Made by a program: the position numbers and the translations under genes
Shown: positions 46,066-56,885 of the stretch, in pieces
Numbering within the stretch: the stretch's first letter is position 1
Layout: each line of letters begins with the position of its first letter
The notes under the pieces: generated by a model
The model's input: the letters and a program-made list of their open reading frames with translations, nothing else
Databases searched by the model: none
Told to the model about the DNA's origin: nothing
Source: Cephalopachus bancanus
Lineage: Eukaryota > Chordata > Mammalia > Primates > Tarsiidae
Assembly (NCBI GenBank): GCA_027257055.1
Contig: JAPVLO010000146.1
Location: forward strand, 1,302,001-1,366,000
DNA length: 64,000 nt
Reading direction: 5' to 3'

Positions 46066-46524
46066 TTCAAAATTTTTTTGTTTTTTACCTATTTAAAGGT
46101 CCTTGTAAAGGTTAAATTAGTGATTATCAATAAAAATGCTTTTAAAATTATAAAATGAGGTACAAATACTTGTCATTCTTGCAGTAATTTTCTAATAAAA
46201 ACTGTTATTTCTATAATGGTAAATTTAACAGCCTTTAGTACTTTGGGTAGTCAAGGGTCACAACAGATAAATGTCTTAGATATTTAAAACTATTAAATCA
46301 CTAAGGAGTTATAAAAAATTATCTTTTATATATTTATTGTCAAAGCATAGTGACAATTTTGCAACATCAAAATGACTAGAGATAGACAATTCTGCAACAT
46401 CGAAGTGACTTGATTTTGATGTAATAGCATTACTATTACAACTATTACTATCAAAGTTATACAACCATTGAACAGACTTTATTATTGGTATATTATAATT
46501 GTTCTTTGTCTCTTGGGTTTGTAG

Positions 46525-46678
46525 ATTTTAATTGAATTAGAAACAGCATTATTAGATGATGAACCACATTGGTACAAACTTCAGACCCATGATGTCTCCT
46601 CTTTGCCACTTCCCCATCCTTCTCCATATATGCCACGAAGACAGCTCCATGGAGAAAGCCCAACACGGAGATTGCAGA
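46525..46678 (+). CDS. RIMS2: RIM2 exon: end of C2A domain and following linker
   Basis: A 154-nt exon (acceptor gggtttgtag, donor GCAGA|gtaagt) encoding ILIELETALLDDEPHWYKLQ, THDVSSLPLPHPSPYMPRRQ, LHGESPTRRLQ and one base of the next codon. ILIELETALLDDEPHWYKL is the last C2 strand and C-terminal 'WYKL' signature. The rest is Pro/Arg-rich linker toward the C2B half of RIM2, which lies beyond the window. It exits at phase 1, which sets the frame for the microexon candidate at 61353 or for the next known exon. Confidence 0.97.
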
Positions 46679-47069
46679 GTAAGTTTTCAGTAACATTGAT
46701 CATCCTTTTTTTGAATTTTCCTAATCTTGAATGATATATCTAATGCAGAATGTGAAGATACCATTTTGGGTATTAGCAGGCATCTGTCTTTAGTGTTTCC
46801 ATGGCTCTTATTGATGGTTTTGAATTGTTTGATACAGTAAAGTAAGGTATACCCATAACATTCACCCATCACTATGTTGAAGTGCTTTATGGTTGTATTT
46901 TGGATGATATGACACAAAATAAGCACAGTTATATTTAAATATTAGTGCATGGAATCCTAAATATAGAAATGACATAGTTAATAGTGTTTTCATGTAGCTG
47001 TAGATACCCAAAATTATTATTTCTACCTTCATTACCCCGCGTATTTCATGAATATGTAGGATAGCAAGT

Positions 47070-47245
47070 ATAGCATGATAGTTGAAACTGTGAACTTTAA
47101 TCTGACTAAGTTGAGTTTAAATGATGATTCTTTCATTTTAGAGCTGTCTGACTTGAGGCAAATCATTTCCCTATGCTTGACTTTCTCCTCATTTATAAAA
47201 TGGAAACTTTTATACCTACATTACAGAGTAGTTATAAGAATTACT
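47070..47245 (+). mobile_element. MIR SINE
   Basis: 'gactaagttgagtttaaatg', 'gagctgtctgacttgaggca', 'tctcctcatttataaaatgg', 'cagagtagttataagaatta' follow the MIR consensus order. Confidence 0.65.
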
Positions 47246-47822
47246 TAGTCTCAAGAATATACACTGATGATATTGTTGTTAATATTTTTAACATTTGCAT
47301 TTTACCCTGGAGTATGCATAGTTCAAACTCGAAAATGGTATTAGATCAATCCAGAGATGCTTAAAGTAAACTCAGAAATATTTTCCAGATTGAAAAGTGA
47401 TATTGTTGGCTCTTTGCCGTACAACTCAGATTTTTTTTTTTTAAATCCCTGATGCCTCTATTATTGGAAGGTGAGGTGAATACTTGCTGTTTTGGATCAT
47501 ATTCATGGGGTGGTTCTATCTTAATGGTGTCATCAAGTTCCAGATTTAGCAACATTTTTGTCAAGAACTGGAGAACCTAATGAAATTAACCAAAGTTTTG
47601 ATGTATAAATTTATGCCTTGTCTCTTATTAATCATGGGAAGTATACCTGGTAACATAACAAACATCTATTGTCTATATGGATCACACCCTTCCTGTTGAA
47701 TAAAGGGCTAAATTACATATTAGAAAGCTGTTTGATAAGTAGAGAATTAAAACAAAAGATTGGTCCTATGGGATATTTAGTTTGTCATAGGAAAGACTAG
47801 AGAATTATCTTAAATCCTTTTT

Positions 47823-48100
47823 TTTTTGAGTTGGAGTCTCACTCTGTCGGCCAGACTGGAGTGCAGTGGCCGCTCCCGGCCACCACAGCCTCAACCTTCT
47901 GGGCTCTGGCGATCCTTCTGCCTCAGCCTTCCGAGTAGCCGGAATTACAGGCATGCGCTACCACGCCCGGCTGATTTTTTTATTTATTGTAGAGATGAGG
48001 TCTCGCTGCCCAGGCGGGTCTCGAACCCGCGGGCTCAGGCAATCCACTCACCTCAGCCTCCCAAAGGCGGGGGATTACAGGCTGAGCCACCGAGCCCGGC
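47823..48100 (-). mobile_element. Alu, lineage-specific, 5-bp-deletion subtype
   Basis: 'gagttggagtctcactctgt', 'gctcccggccaccacagcct', 'gaggtctcgctgcccaggcg', 'gagccaccgagcccgg'. It lacks the five bases 'caagt' present in copies such as 44109. 12-bp duplication 'taaatccttttt' at 47811-47822 and 48101-48112. CpG-rich and probably young. Confidence 0.92.
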
Positions 48101-49923
48101 TAAATCCTTTTTAAAAAAATCTCTGTGATGGAATTTTATTTCCATTAAATACAATCTCATACACTTCAGTGTAATTAATTGTATGCTTATTCCACAGTGT
48201 TCACTTTTATCAACCACCCCACACAGTAAGCAGCCACCCACCTCTATTTGCAAATTCGATTACAGCATTCTCTGTTGCGATACTTACAACATTAAAATGG
48301 GTTTTATGTGAAAGAATTTTACTCTTTTTGATCACTGTATTTAGTCTATTTTCTTTAAATTACAATGTAGGTTGGTGGGTTACTACATGATGATTACTAG
48401 TATATGTAGTAACCTAACATAATTAATTATGAACTGATTCTTACAGTTTATGTTTCTAGGCTACTGGCGCTAGCCAGCATTGCTCTTTCTTATAGGATTG
48501 GCCTTTTCTTCACTTACTCCAGTTTTTATTGCAGCTACTAGTATGTTTAAGGACTCAATACCTGGCACTCTTAAATCCACCAACAGTTTTCATTTTTTCC
48601 TCTCACTAATTAGGAATACTGGATTTGAGGAATAATGAGAGTAGAGTACTTTCTAGTTAGCTATATGTCTCTTAGAGTCTCATGATATTAATTTAATTTC
48701 ATCATTTCCAAAATGACTCCTCTGGTACACAATCATTAATAGTATTGCATTTACCCATGAGTAATGTAATGACTCCATGCTCTACCATGTCGGTCTTCTC
48801 ACTATCAGCTAACCTCTAATAAATAATTTAGTGACAGTGTATAGGCCTGGATAAGTAAAAACATGTGCATACACATAAAATAAACAAAGACTAGGAAATA
48901 ACATTTAGGAATAGATAGAAACTTAAAAACATAGTCCACAGTCCCATTACCATTGGTGGTAGATTGCTCATAAATGGCAAGAACCTCCTTAAGCATTTTT
49001 CTCGATGGAGAGGGTAAATATTGCATTTCTTTATGAGTATATTTCATATTGTCAAAGATCATGATCATAGCATTTGATGGAACATATGTATGAACAGTTA
49101 TCAAGTGTATAATAACTCCTTATTTATTCCCTATGTTTAGATAATAGTGTATTTTGGTGATTCAGTCGCTAATACTATGAAAATCACTCTGAGGTTATGA
49201 GGTTACTGTGAATAAATGGTACTGTTAGAACTCCTTCCTCCCTACTCATGATTTTCTGTTTTAAATTTGCAGATTTAATTTATTCAAAGCAGTACTTCAT
49301 TTACATGAACATCAGTAATTTATAACTTATTAACACTTAAGAAAACATTTAAAAACAATTATAAAATAATTGTTTTATATATCTTATAGATAACAAATAT
49401 TTTTAACAAATCTTTTTGAGATGGGATTTCAGACAACTTTAATTATAAGCTTTGTATGGTTTCCTAAATGAAAGGATTGTTAAAAGTAAGTTTTTGAAAT
49501 AGATGATTTCTTTTTATAACAATATCCCTGCATGTAATAAAATAAGAATGTTCCATGTAACAAAATATCTACAGAAATGGTCACAGGCTTATTGCTCCAA
49601 AATCTGAAAGAAATTAGACTAGGAAGAATAGACATTTTAATGACAAGATAACATTTTCTTCACTATTGTTTAATATGAGAGTACTCCCAAATATTGTTAT
49701 TCTGACATTACCAAAGGAAAGAGGAACAGTGCATATTTCAAAGATTGATTATGCAGTTTTAAAAATGTATAAGCAAGACTGGAGTATTCAAATATATAAA
49801 TAGAGAAATTAGGTTACTTTTGAGATGACAAAATATTTCACATTTGCATACAATTTTTGGACTTGTTAATGATAAACTTTATTCATTACCAACTTGGAAC
49901 ATAAAGAGATTGAAAAAGTGTAT

Positions 49924-50223
49924 GTGGGGCTGGTCTTCGTGGTTCAGCCTGTAATTCCAGCACTTTGGGAGGACAAGGCGAATGGATTGTCTGAGCCTGC
50001 GGGTTTGAGACCCACCCAGGCAACTTGGCGAGACCTTGTTTCTACAATAAATCAAAAATTAGCCGGTTGTGGTAGCACATGCGCCTCTAGTTCTGGCTAC
50101 TTGGGAGACTGAGGCAGAAGGATCGCTGGAGTCCAGAAGGTCGTTGCTGGGGTGCCCATGAGCATGCCACTGCACTACAGCCTGGGTGACAGAGTGAGAT
50201 TCCAACTTAAAAAAAAAAAAAAA
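49924..50223 (+). mobile_element. Alu, lineage-specific type
   Basis: 'gtggttcagcctgtaattcc', 'caacttggcgagaccttgtt', 'tctacaataaatcaaaaatt', 'gacagagtgagattccaact', and an A tail. Short duplication 'agtgtat' at 49917-49923 and just after the tail. Confidence 0.88.
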
Positions 50224-50649
50224 GAAGTGTATTTTGATATTTATGTTTTTATTGTTATGTATTTTTTACTGTTATTCAGTTAAAGTTATAGTGTCTTAAG
50301 GGAAAAAGCTCTCTTTTAACATGACAGAAGTTATTTACATATTTGTTTATTCCTTGAAATTTTATTAACCAGTCTCATAATTTGAAGTATGAAGATCCAA
50401 TCAGTTTTAATTTGATTCTTCATTCTTGTCTTTGTCTTCTATCAACAATATTTATCTCTTTGACTTTCCAGTTCTAATTCTTTATTTAACAAAATTTAAT
50501 ATCTTTCCATTTTAAAAATAGAGAGCATAATGTCTACTATATTTTCAGTCAGTCCCATAACCACAAATTTTCGAAGAAAAGTGAATAAGACCAAATTATT
50601 GTGCCAGATCTTAAATGATGTTGCTGAGAGACAGAAGATGAAAGAGACA

Positions 50650-52150
50650 TGATTTCATAATTATGGTTTTTCAGGATTTCAACTATTTGTGGAGGGTATA
50701 TTTGGGCCATTATTTCTTCCAATTTTCTACCCATTCATTTCTTCCTTTCTTGGACTGCAGTTAAATATATAAATAATTATTGACATTGTTCAACACATTA
50801 CTAAGGCTCTGTTATTTTTTAATTTCTCTTTTTTTGTCTCTTCCTTAGTTTTGATTATTTTTATTCAACTGTCTTTCTTTAAGTTAACTTATATTTACAT
50901 TTATAGTGTATAATTTCCTATGAAAACCACCATATAAGTTGTCTTACTAAAGATAAATGTATTTTTCACTTTAAGATTTGCATTTTGTTTCTTTTTTATT
51001 TTAAAATTTTTATATTCTTCTTGAAATTTCTTTATTATTATATATGTATGTGTATGTATTGATAGATAAATATATAGAGATATTTATGTAAAGATATGTG
51101 TGTGTATGTATATATGTAATCCTGTAAGTTGTTTAATATATTTTTAATGCTTTTTTTTTTTATTTGGAGTCTCACTCTGTTGTCCAGACTGGAGTGCAGT
51201 GGCCACTCCCGGCCACCGCAGCCTCAACCTGCTGGGCTCCGGCGATCCTTCCGCCTCAGCCTTCCAAGTAGCTGGAGCTACAAGCGTGTGCTACCATACC
51301 CAGCTAATTTTTTTTTATTTATTGTAGAGATGAGGTCTCACCAAGTTGCCCAGGCGGGTCTCGAACCCGCGGGCTCAGGCAATCCACTCACCTCAGCCTC
51401 CCAAGGCACAGGTTTACAGGCCGAGCCACCGAACCTGGGTTTAATGCTTATTTTAAAGTCCTTGTCTGTTAATTTCAGCATCTTAGTTTTCTGTGGGTCT
51501 ACTTGTATTTCTCTTTTTCCCCTTGATTATGGATCATGTTCCATGTTTTTTGTACAGCTACCAATTTTATTGTATAATGGACATTATGTTTAATATATTT
51601 TAGGGAATCTGGATTTTGAAAAATGTTGTATTTTATTTTAGTAAACAAAAAAAAATACTGAATGCTCACATAAATCCTATGGAAGATATGTTAGAGCAGT
51701 TCTATTTTTGTTCTCTTCATAGTTCTAAAGTAAAGTACTTGGTTTAGTTTATGGTTCTTATTTCTAGGATGTGACCTTTCTAGGGAAGGTCCAGGGTGGT
51801 TTCTAAACTCATTTAGTAGAATGAGACTTAAATTCCAATTTTGTTCTTTTCTGTACCAGGAAGTCCCTGAAATCTCTTTGCAACTCTTTTGCCTTCCTTC
51901 TTGTTTTTCCCTTTGTGGTTTACAAATCAGACAAGGACTTGAGTGTCTTTTGTATGCAATTTGGGAGCCTTTTCTAGCACCCTCTTTTCTGAGATTTCCT
52001 CCTCAATTCTAGCTGCTCTGACTCCTCAGAATTCTGACTTTTGGCTCCTCAGCCTTGTAAGAGTGAGGCTTTGTGTTTGAACTATAACTTCTCTTCAGTG
52101 TGCTAAATAGGGAATACTCTCAAGGGAAAAGCTGGTCAAATAGGTATGTG
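50650..52150 (-). mobile_element. Old L1 (L1M-type) fragments around an Alu
   Basis: 'gggccattatttcttccaat' near 50700 and 'agtccttgtctgttaatttc' near 51460, then 'ccttgattatggatcatgtt', are antisense text of old L1M 5' regions. They are collinear on both sides of the Alu at 51152-51438, which therefore inserted later. Confidence 0.5.
51152..51438 (-). mobile_element. Alu, lineage-specific type
   Basis: 'tggagtctcactctgttgtc', 'actcccggccaccgcagcct', 'tctcaccaagttgcccaggc', 'gagccaccgaacctgg'. Duplication 'tttaatgctt' at 51142-51151 and 51440-51449. It produces a 154-codon open frame at 51129-51593 that is not a gene. Confidence 0.9.
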
Positions 52151-53706
52151 CTTTTCTTATTTCAAGGGTCATATTGCTGATTTCTGCTTGCATTTGTTTG
52201 TTCTCTGGTGTCTAGATAAGTTTTTCATTAAAATATTTTGTCTAGAATTTATTATTACTGGGAGGAAAATTACTTGAATATAACCTACTCTACCATCCTC
52301 AGAAGCCAAACATGACATTTTAAAATAAATTTTTTACTGAAGTATAACATACATGCAGAAATTTGATATATCATAAAGGTTTACCACACTATGTAACTGG
52401 TGCTTGACCCAAGAAATAGAATGTCACCTGCATTTCACCAACTTCCCTCTTGCAAATTTCCAGTAATCATCCACCTGTTAAGCTAACAACTATCCTGGCT
52501 TCAGATCCCATAGAATAGTTTTTCTTATATTTGAACTTCTTATAAATAGAATATGAATTTATAGAAATGGAATTGCATAATATATTGGTGTTTTGCATCT
52601 GGCTTATTTTTGGCAGTATGTATATGAGATTCATTAATGTTGTGTATAATTGTAGTTAATTTATTTTTATTGCTATACAGTATTTCATTCTATTGATATA
52701 GAACAGTTTATGCATTCTACAGTTGATTTACAATTTCAGGTTTTGATTATTTTTAAGATTGCTGCTGTGGATTTCTTGTGCATGCTTTTTTATAATCATA
52801 GGTATTATTAGCAGTGGAATAGACAAATAATATGCTATGTATATATTCAATTGCAGTGGATTATTAAACATTGTCTTAATGTATAACAATTTATACTTTC
52901 TACAGCATTGAATTAGGATTTGAGTTCTCCACATTGTTGCCTATAGTCAGTATTTTTAGTGTTTTTCTTTGTAGCCATTCAGGTGTTTGTGTAGTTTGTA
53001 TCGTGTGGCTTTTGTTTGCATTTCTCTAATAACATTTTATAGGTTAATTAATCATATATATATTATATATACTCTTTTATGCAGTGCCTGACTAAATTTA
53101 TTGCCCATTTTACTTTTAGGTTGTCTTTTTTTTATTGATTTATAGCAGTGCTTTTTGGAAATTACAGATATGAATTCTTTGATTATCTTTGTTATAAATG
53201 AATTATATTCTGTGGCCTGCTTTTTCACTTATTAATGGGGTCTTGTAAATTTATTGTACTCTGGGCTTGCCTTTTCACTCTTTAGTGGGATCCTTTGATA
53301 AATATAAGTATTTAAGCTTAATGTATTTTAGTTTTCCATTTTTTTCTTTAAGGTTAGTTCGTGTTTTTTGTGTGCTGTTTTTAAACCTTTGCATATTTTA
53401 GAGTCATTGTGCTATGTTTTTATGTTTTTTTCTAGAATACTGTTTATCTCTTCTCATTAAATCTATAATTTATTTGGAATTGATTATTGTTATGGTATGA
53501 AGTAGGGATCAAAATTCATTCTTAACCCTATAAATGTGCACTTGATCCAGCACATTTATTGAAAAAGCAACGTTCACTTGGTTAAATTTCTTAGCTCTAT
53601 TCCATTCAACAAGATAATTTTTCTATTCTTGTGCCAATACCTGTCTAAATTACTATAGCTATGTAATAAATTATGTATCTGTTTGTGTCATTTACCTAGT
53701 TTTGTT

Positions 53707-53996
53707 TTTTTTTTTTTTTTTTGAGTTGGAGTCTCACTCTGTCACCCAGACTGGAGTGCAGTGGCCGCTTCTGGCCACCGCAGCCTCAACCTGCTGGGCT
53801 CCGGCGATCCTTCCGCCTCAGCCTTCCAAGTAGCCGGAATTACAGGCATGCGCTACCATGCCCGGGTGATTTTTTGATTTATTGTAGAGATGAGGTCTCA
53901 CTGCCCAGGCGGGTCTCGAACCCATGGGCTCAGGCAATCCACTCACCTCAGCCTCCCAAAGGCGCGGGATTACAGGCTGAGCCACCAAGCCCGGCT
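53707..53996 (-). mobile_element. Alu, lineage-specific, 5-bp-deletion subtype
   Basis: 'gagttggagtctcactctgt', 'ggccgcttctggccaccgca', 'gaggtctcactgcccaggcg', 'gagccaccaagcccgg'. It shares the 'caagt' deletion with 47823. Duplication 'ctagttttgtt' at 53696-53706 and 53997-54007. Confidence 0.92.
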
Positions 53997-55221
53997 CTAG
54001 TTTTGTTCTTCTTAAAGTTGATATTATTCTTAAACTTTTATACTTACAAATAAAGTATTTATCATTTTTCAAATATGTCATTTTAAGATTTTGATTCAAA
54101 TTACAGTGATCAATTTAAGAGAATTTAAGTCTCTTAGGGAGTGGGGTAAATTCTACTCCATAATCTGGTATATTTCTAAATGCCAGATATTTTAATAGCT
54201 CTAAATTTAGAGGTTCTGTATCTTTGTTAGATATTCTTAAGAATTTGACTTAAATTGATGCTGGTATACAGAAATGACATTTATTATTTATTATTATTAG
54301 ATAAATCTAATAACTTTTCCAAACTTTTCATTTGAATTTTATAATATTAGCTCATATGTAAAAAAAATGACTGTTCCTTTCAAGTGATTATATCTTGCTT
54401 GCTTGCTTTTAATTACTGTTTTGGTTAGGTCCTATAATGAAATGCTGTGTAAAAGTGATATTGCTGAGTGAAAGATAGTGTTCATGTTTTGTTCCCCATT
54501 CTTTGAGAAATACCTTAAATATTTCTCCATCATATTTGATAATTGCTCTAAGATTTTTGTGCTACTCTAGGAGATTCAAGGAAGTCCTATTTTGACACTG
54601 GTTTGATAAGAGTTTTTAATTATGAGTAGATGTTGAATATTTTAGTCAATTAGTTTCTCTATATGGATATAGTCATATGAAAATTATCTTTTATTCATTA
54701 ATGTGGTAAATTGCAGTGATTTTTAAATGTCAAAGTAATCTTGCATTCCTGGAATAAACTCAGATAACTCATGATGCATTGCTATTTTATTTGTTTCTAG
54801 ATTCAGTATGTTAATGTTATCTGTAGAATTTTTAAATCTATATTCACACATGAGAGAAAAAATGTCGTTTATTTTCCTTTTTTTGTAATATCTTTCTTAG
54901 TTTTTGTTATTAGTGTTATACTGGCTTAATTAAAAGAGTTAGAAAATGTCCCTTCTTTTCTTATTTGTCTTTCATTTTCCTGTCTTGTAATATCTTTGTC
55001 AGGATTTGGTATTGAGTTATTTTGATCTCAGAAAAAATCTTTGAAAGTGTTTCCTCATTTCTCTATTGTTTGGAAGAACTTGTGCATTATTGGTATTATT
55101 TCTTCTTTAAATATTTAGAAGCATTTACTACTGGAACTCACCAGAGTTGGCAATTTTTGTATGTGTAGATTTTATGGGGGATACACGAATAACCTTGGAT
55201 TTTTAAAAAATTGGTATTTAT

Positions 55222-55745
55222 TTGTATGTGTTTAAACTTCAGTCACCTTCAGAGTACTCTCCATTTGATGCAATACACCTACCGAGATGCTTTTTCCACT
55301 GCTCAAAACAGTTTTTGAACTCGTCAGTATTGATGCCTTTTAGTGCTTCTTCCGTTTTTTTGTTTCACCTCTTCCACATCAGCAAAATGTTTTCCTTTGA
55401 GGACTTTTTTTCATCTGGAAAACAAAAAAAAAGTTGCTCTAGGTGAGATCAAGTGAATAGGGAGGGTGGGGCATGGGGGTCATGTGGTTTTTGGTCAAAA
55501 ACTGCTGAATACTCAGTATGGTGTGAGCAGGTGCGCTGGTAAATCATGCATCATAAAATGAGCAAATGGGTTGAAAGAGTCTCAAAAAAAAAAAATTCAC
55601 TGAATGCAGCCTCTCACAACTATGCTAGCCGGTACACTGATGCTGACGGGTTCTTAGAACACCTACTTAGCAGGGGAAGCCTGTACTAAGAGGGGCCCAC
55701 CCTTCAAAAAATAATTTCATTTTTTGGGGCGGGGATCTCCTCTAA
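55222..55745 (-). mobile_element. Mariner-type DNA transposon, second copy of the 2700 element
   Basis: It starts 'gtttaaacttcagtcacctt' and runs through 'gatgcaatacacctaccgag', 'actgctcaaaacagtttttg' and 'cctcttccacatcagcaaaa', nearly parallel to 2727-2990. It ends with 'ggggcccacccttcaaaaaa'. Read on the minus strand it is the C-terminal part of a mariner transposase, broken by frameshifts. It lies inside an older L1. Confidence 0.7.
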
Positions 55746-56589
55746 TATTACCATTTCAATTTCTCTACTAGTTTTAAAACTATTCTGTATTTTATGTTCT
55801 CTCTATCAGCTTTTAGTTGGCTTTTTCTTTGAATTTGCCCGTTTCTTCTAATATTTTTATTTCATTTGCCTAACATTGTTCAAAATAACATCTTGTTACC
55901 TACTCAAAGTCTATTGGATGGTTAATGCTATTCTCTTTTCTCCGATATTGGCAACTTGCTCCTTTTCTTTTTTGGAGGGAGTTTGACTTGTTAATGATCT
56001 ATCAATTTCATTAGTCTTTCAATCAACTTTTTGTTTTATTTACATTCTGATTATATGTTTCATTTCTTTACCATTAAATTTTCTCCTATTTTTAATACTT
56101 TTTCTCCTTTTTTTATTAATTTGTTCATTTTTCTCCTTATTTCTTCTGGACATTTAGATAATTTTTGATGTGGTGCTTTCATTAACCTGTGGATTATTTA
56201 GGAGTATATTGTTAAATTTCCAAACTTTAGAGATTTTCTAGATTTGGGGGGGATCTTGTTTTTGTTTTCTTTTAATACTGGTGTTTCCCTCTTGTCAGAG
56301 AATATACTTTGAATAATTTAGACTATAACGATCTTTGTTGTTTTATGGTACTGCATGTAATCAACTTTGGCAAGTGTTCTTGAAATCAATGTTTGTTTTA
56401 TGATAGTTGTATACTTATTTTACATATGTCAAGTAGGTCAAGTTTATTCATTTAGTTCAGATTTTCTGTTTTTGCTGACTTTTTGTCTGACTATTCCATC
56501 GATTATTGATGTTAAAAGTCTTCCTTTGTGATTATGGACTTTTCTTCTTTTGTTTTATCACTGTTTACTTTATATGTAAGAATAATTAA

Positions 56590-56885
56590 GCCGGGCTCGG
56601 TGGCTCAGCCTGTAATCCCAGCGCTTTGGGAGGCTGAGGTGAGTGGATTGCCTGAGCCCGTGGGTTTGAGCCCCGCCTGGGCAACTTGACAAGACCTCAT
56701 CTCTACAATAAAATTAAAAATTAGCCGGGCGTAGTAGCACGCACCCGTGGTTCCAGCTACTTGGAAGGCTGAGGCGGAAGGATCACTGGAGCCCAGCAGG
56801 TCGAGGCTGCGGTGGCCGGGAGTGGCCACTGCACTCCAGTCTGAGTGACAGAGTGAGACTCCAACTCAAGAAAAAAAAAAAAAAA
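56590..56885 (+). mobile_element. Alu, lineage-specific type (best plus-strand copy)
   Basis: 'gccgggctcggtggctcagc', 'ctgtaatcccagcgctttgg', 'caacttgacaagacctcatc', 'cgaggctgcggtggccggga', 'gtggccactgcactccagtc', and a long A tail. The right arm carries 'ggtggccgggagtggcc' in place of the human-type 'agtgagccgagatcgcgcc'. It shows the family diagnostic positions in forward orientation. Confidence 0.92.

Larger units (their letters stand above)
43751..46524 (+). other. RIMS2: Intron within the C2A-coding region
   Basis: 2.8-kb intron with a lineage-specific Alu (44109), a MIR split from or followed by an AluJ (45145-45615) and another MIR (45850). 44410-45140 and 46070-46510 contain nothing recognisable. 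Confidence 0.85.

Noticed and set aside
10272..46678. Possibility that the gene is RIMS1 rather than RIMS2
   Set aside because: Exon residues NKRLKDGSVPRDSGAM, SVTSPMSPGMLRD, LGAKDLPSREDG and DQARVREEES fit RIM2. RIM1 differs at these places as I remember it.
51129..51593. 154-codon open frame
   Set aside because: It is almost wholly the reverse complement of an Alu, extended by chance into L1 sequence. Similar Alu frames at 47826, 53721, 44161 and 7607 are rejected for the same reason.
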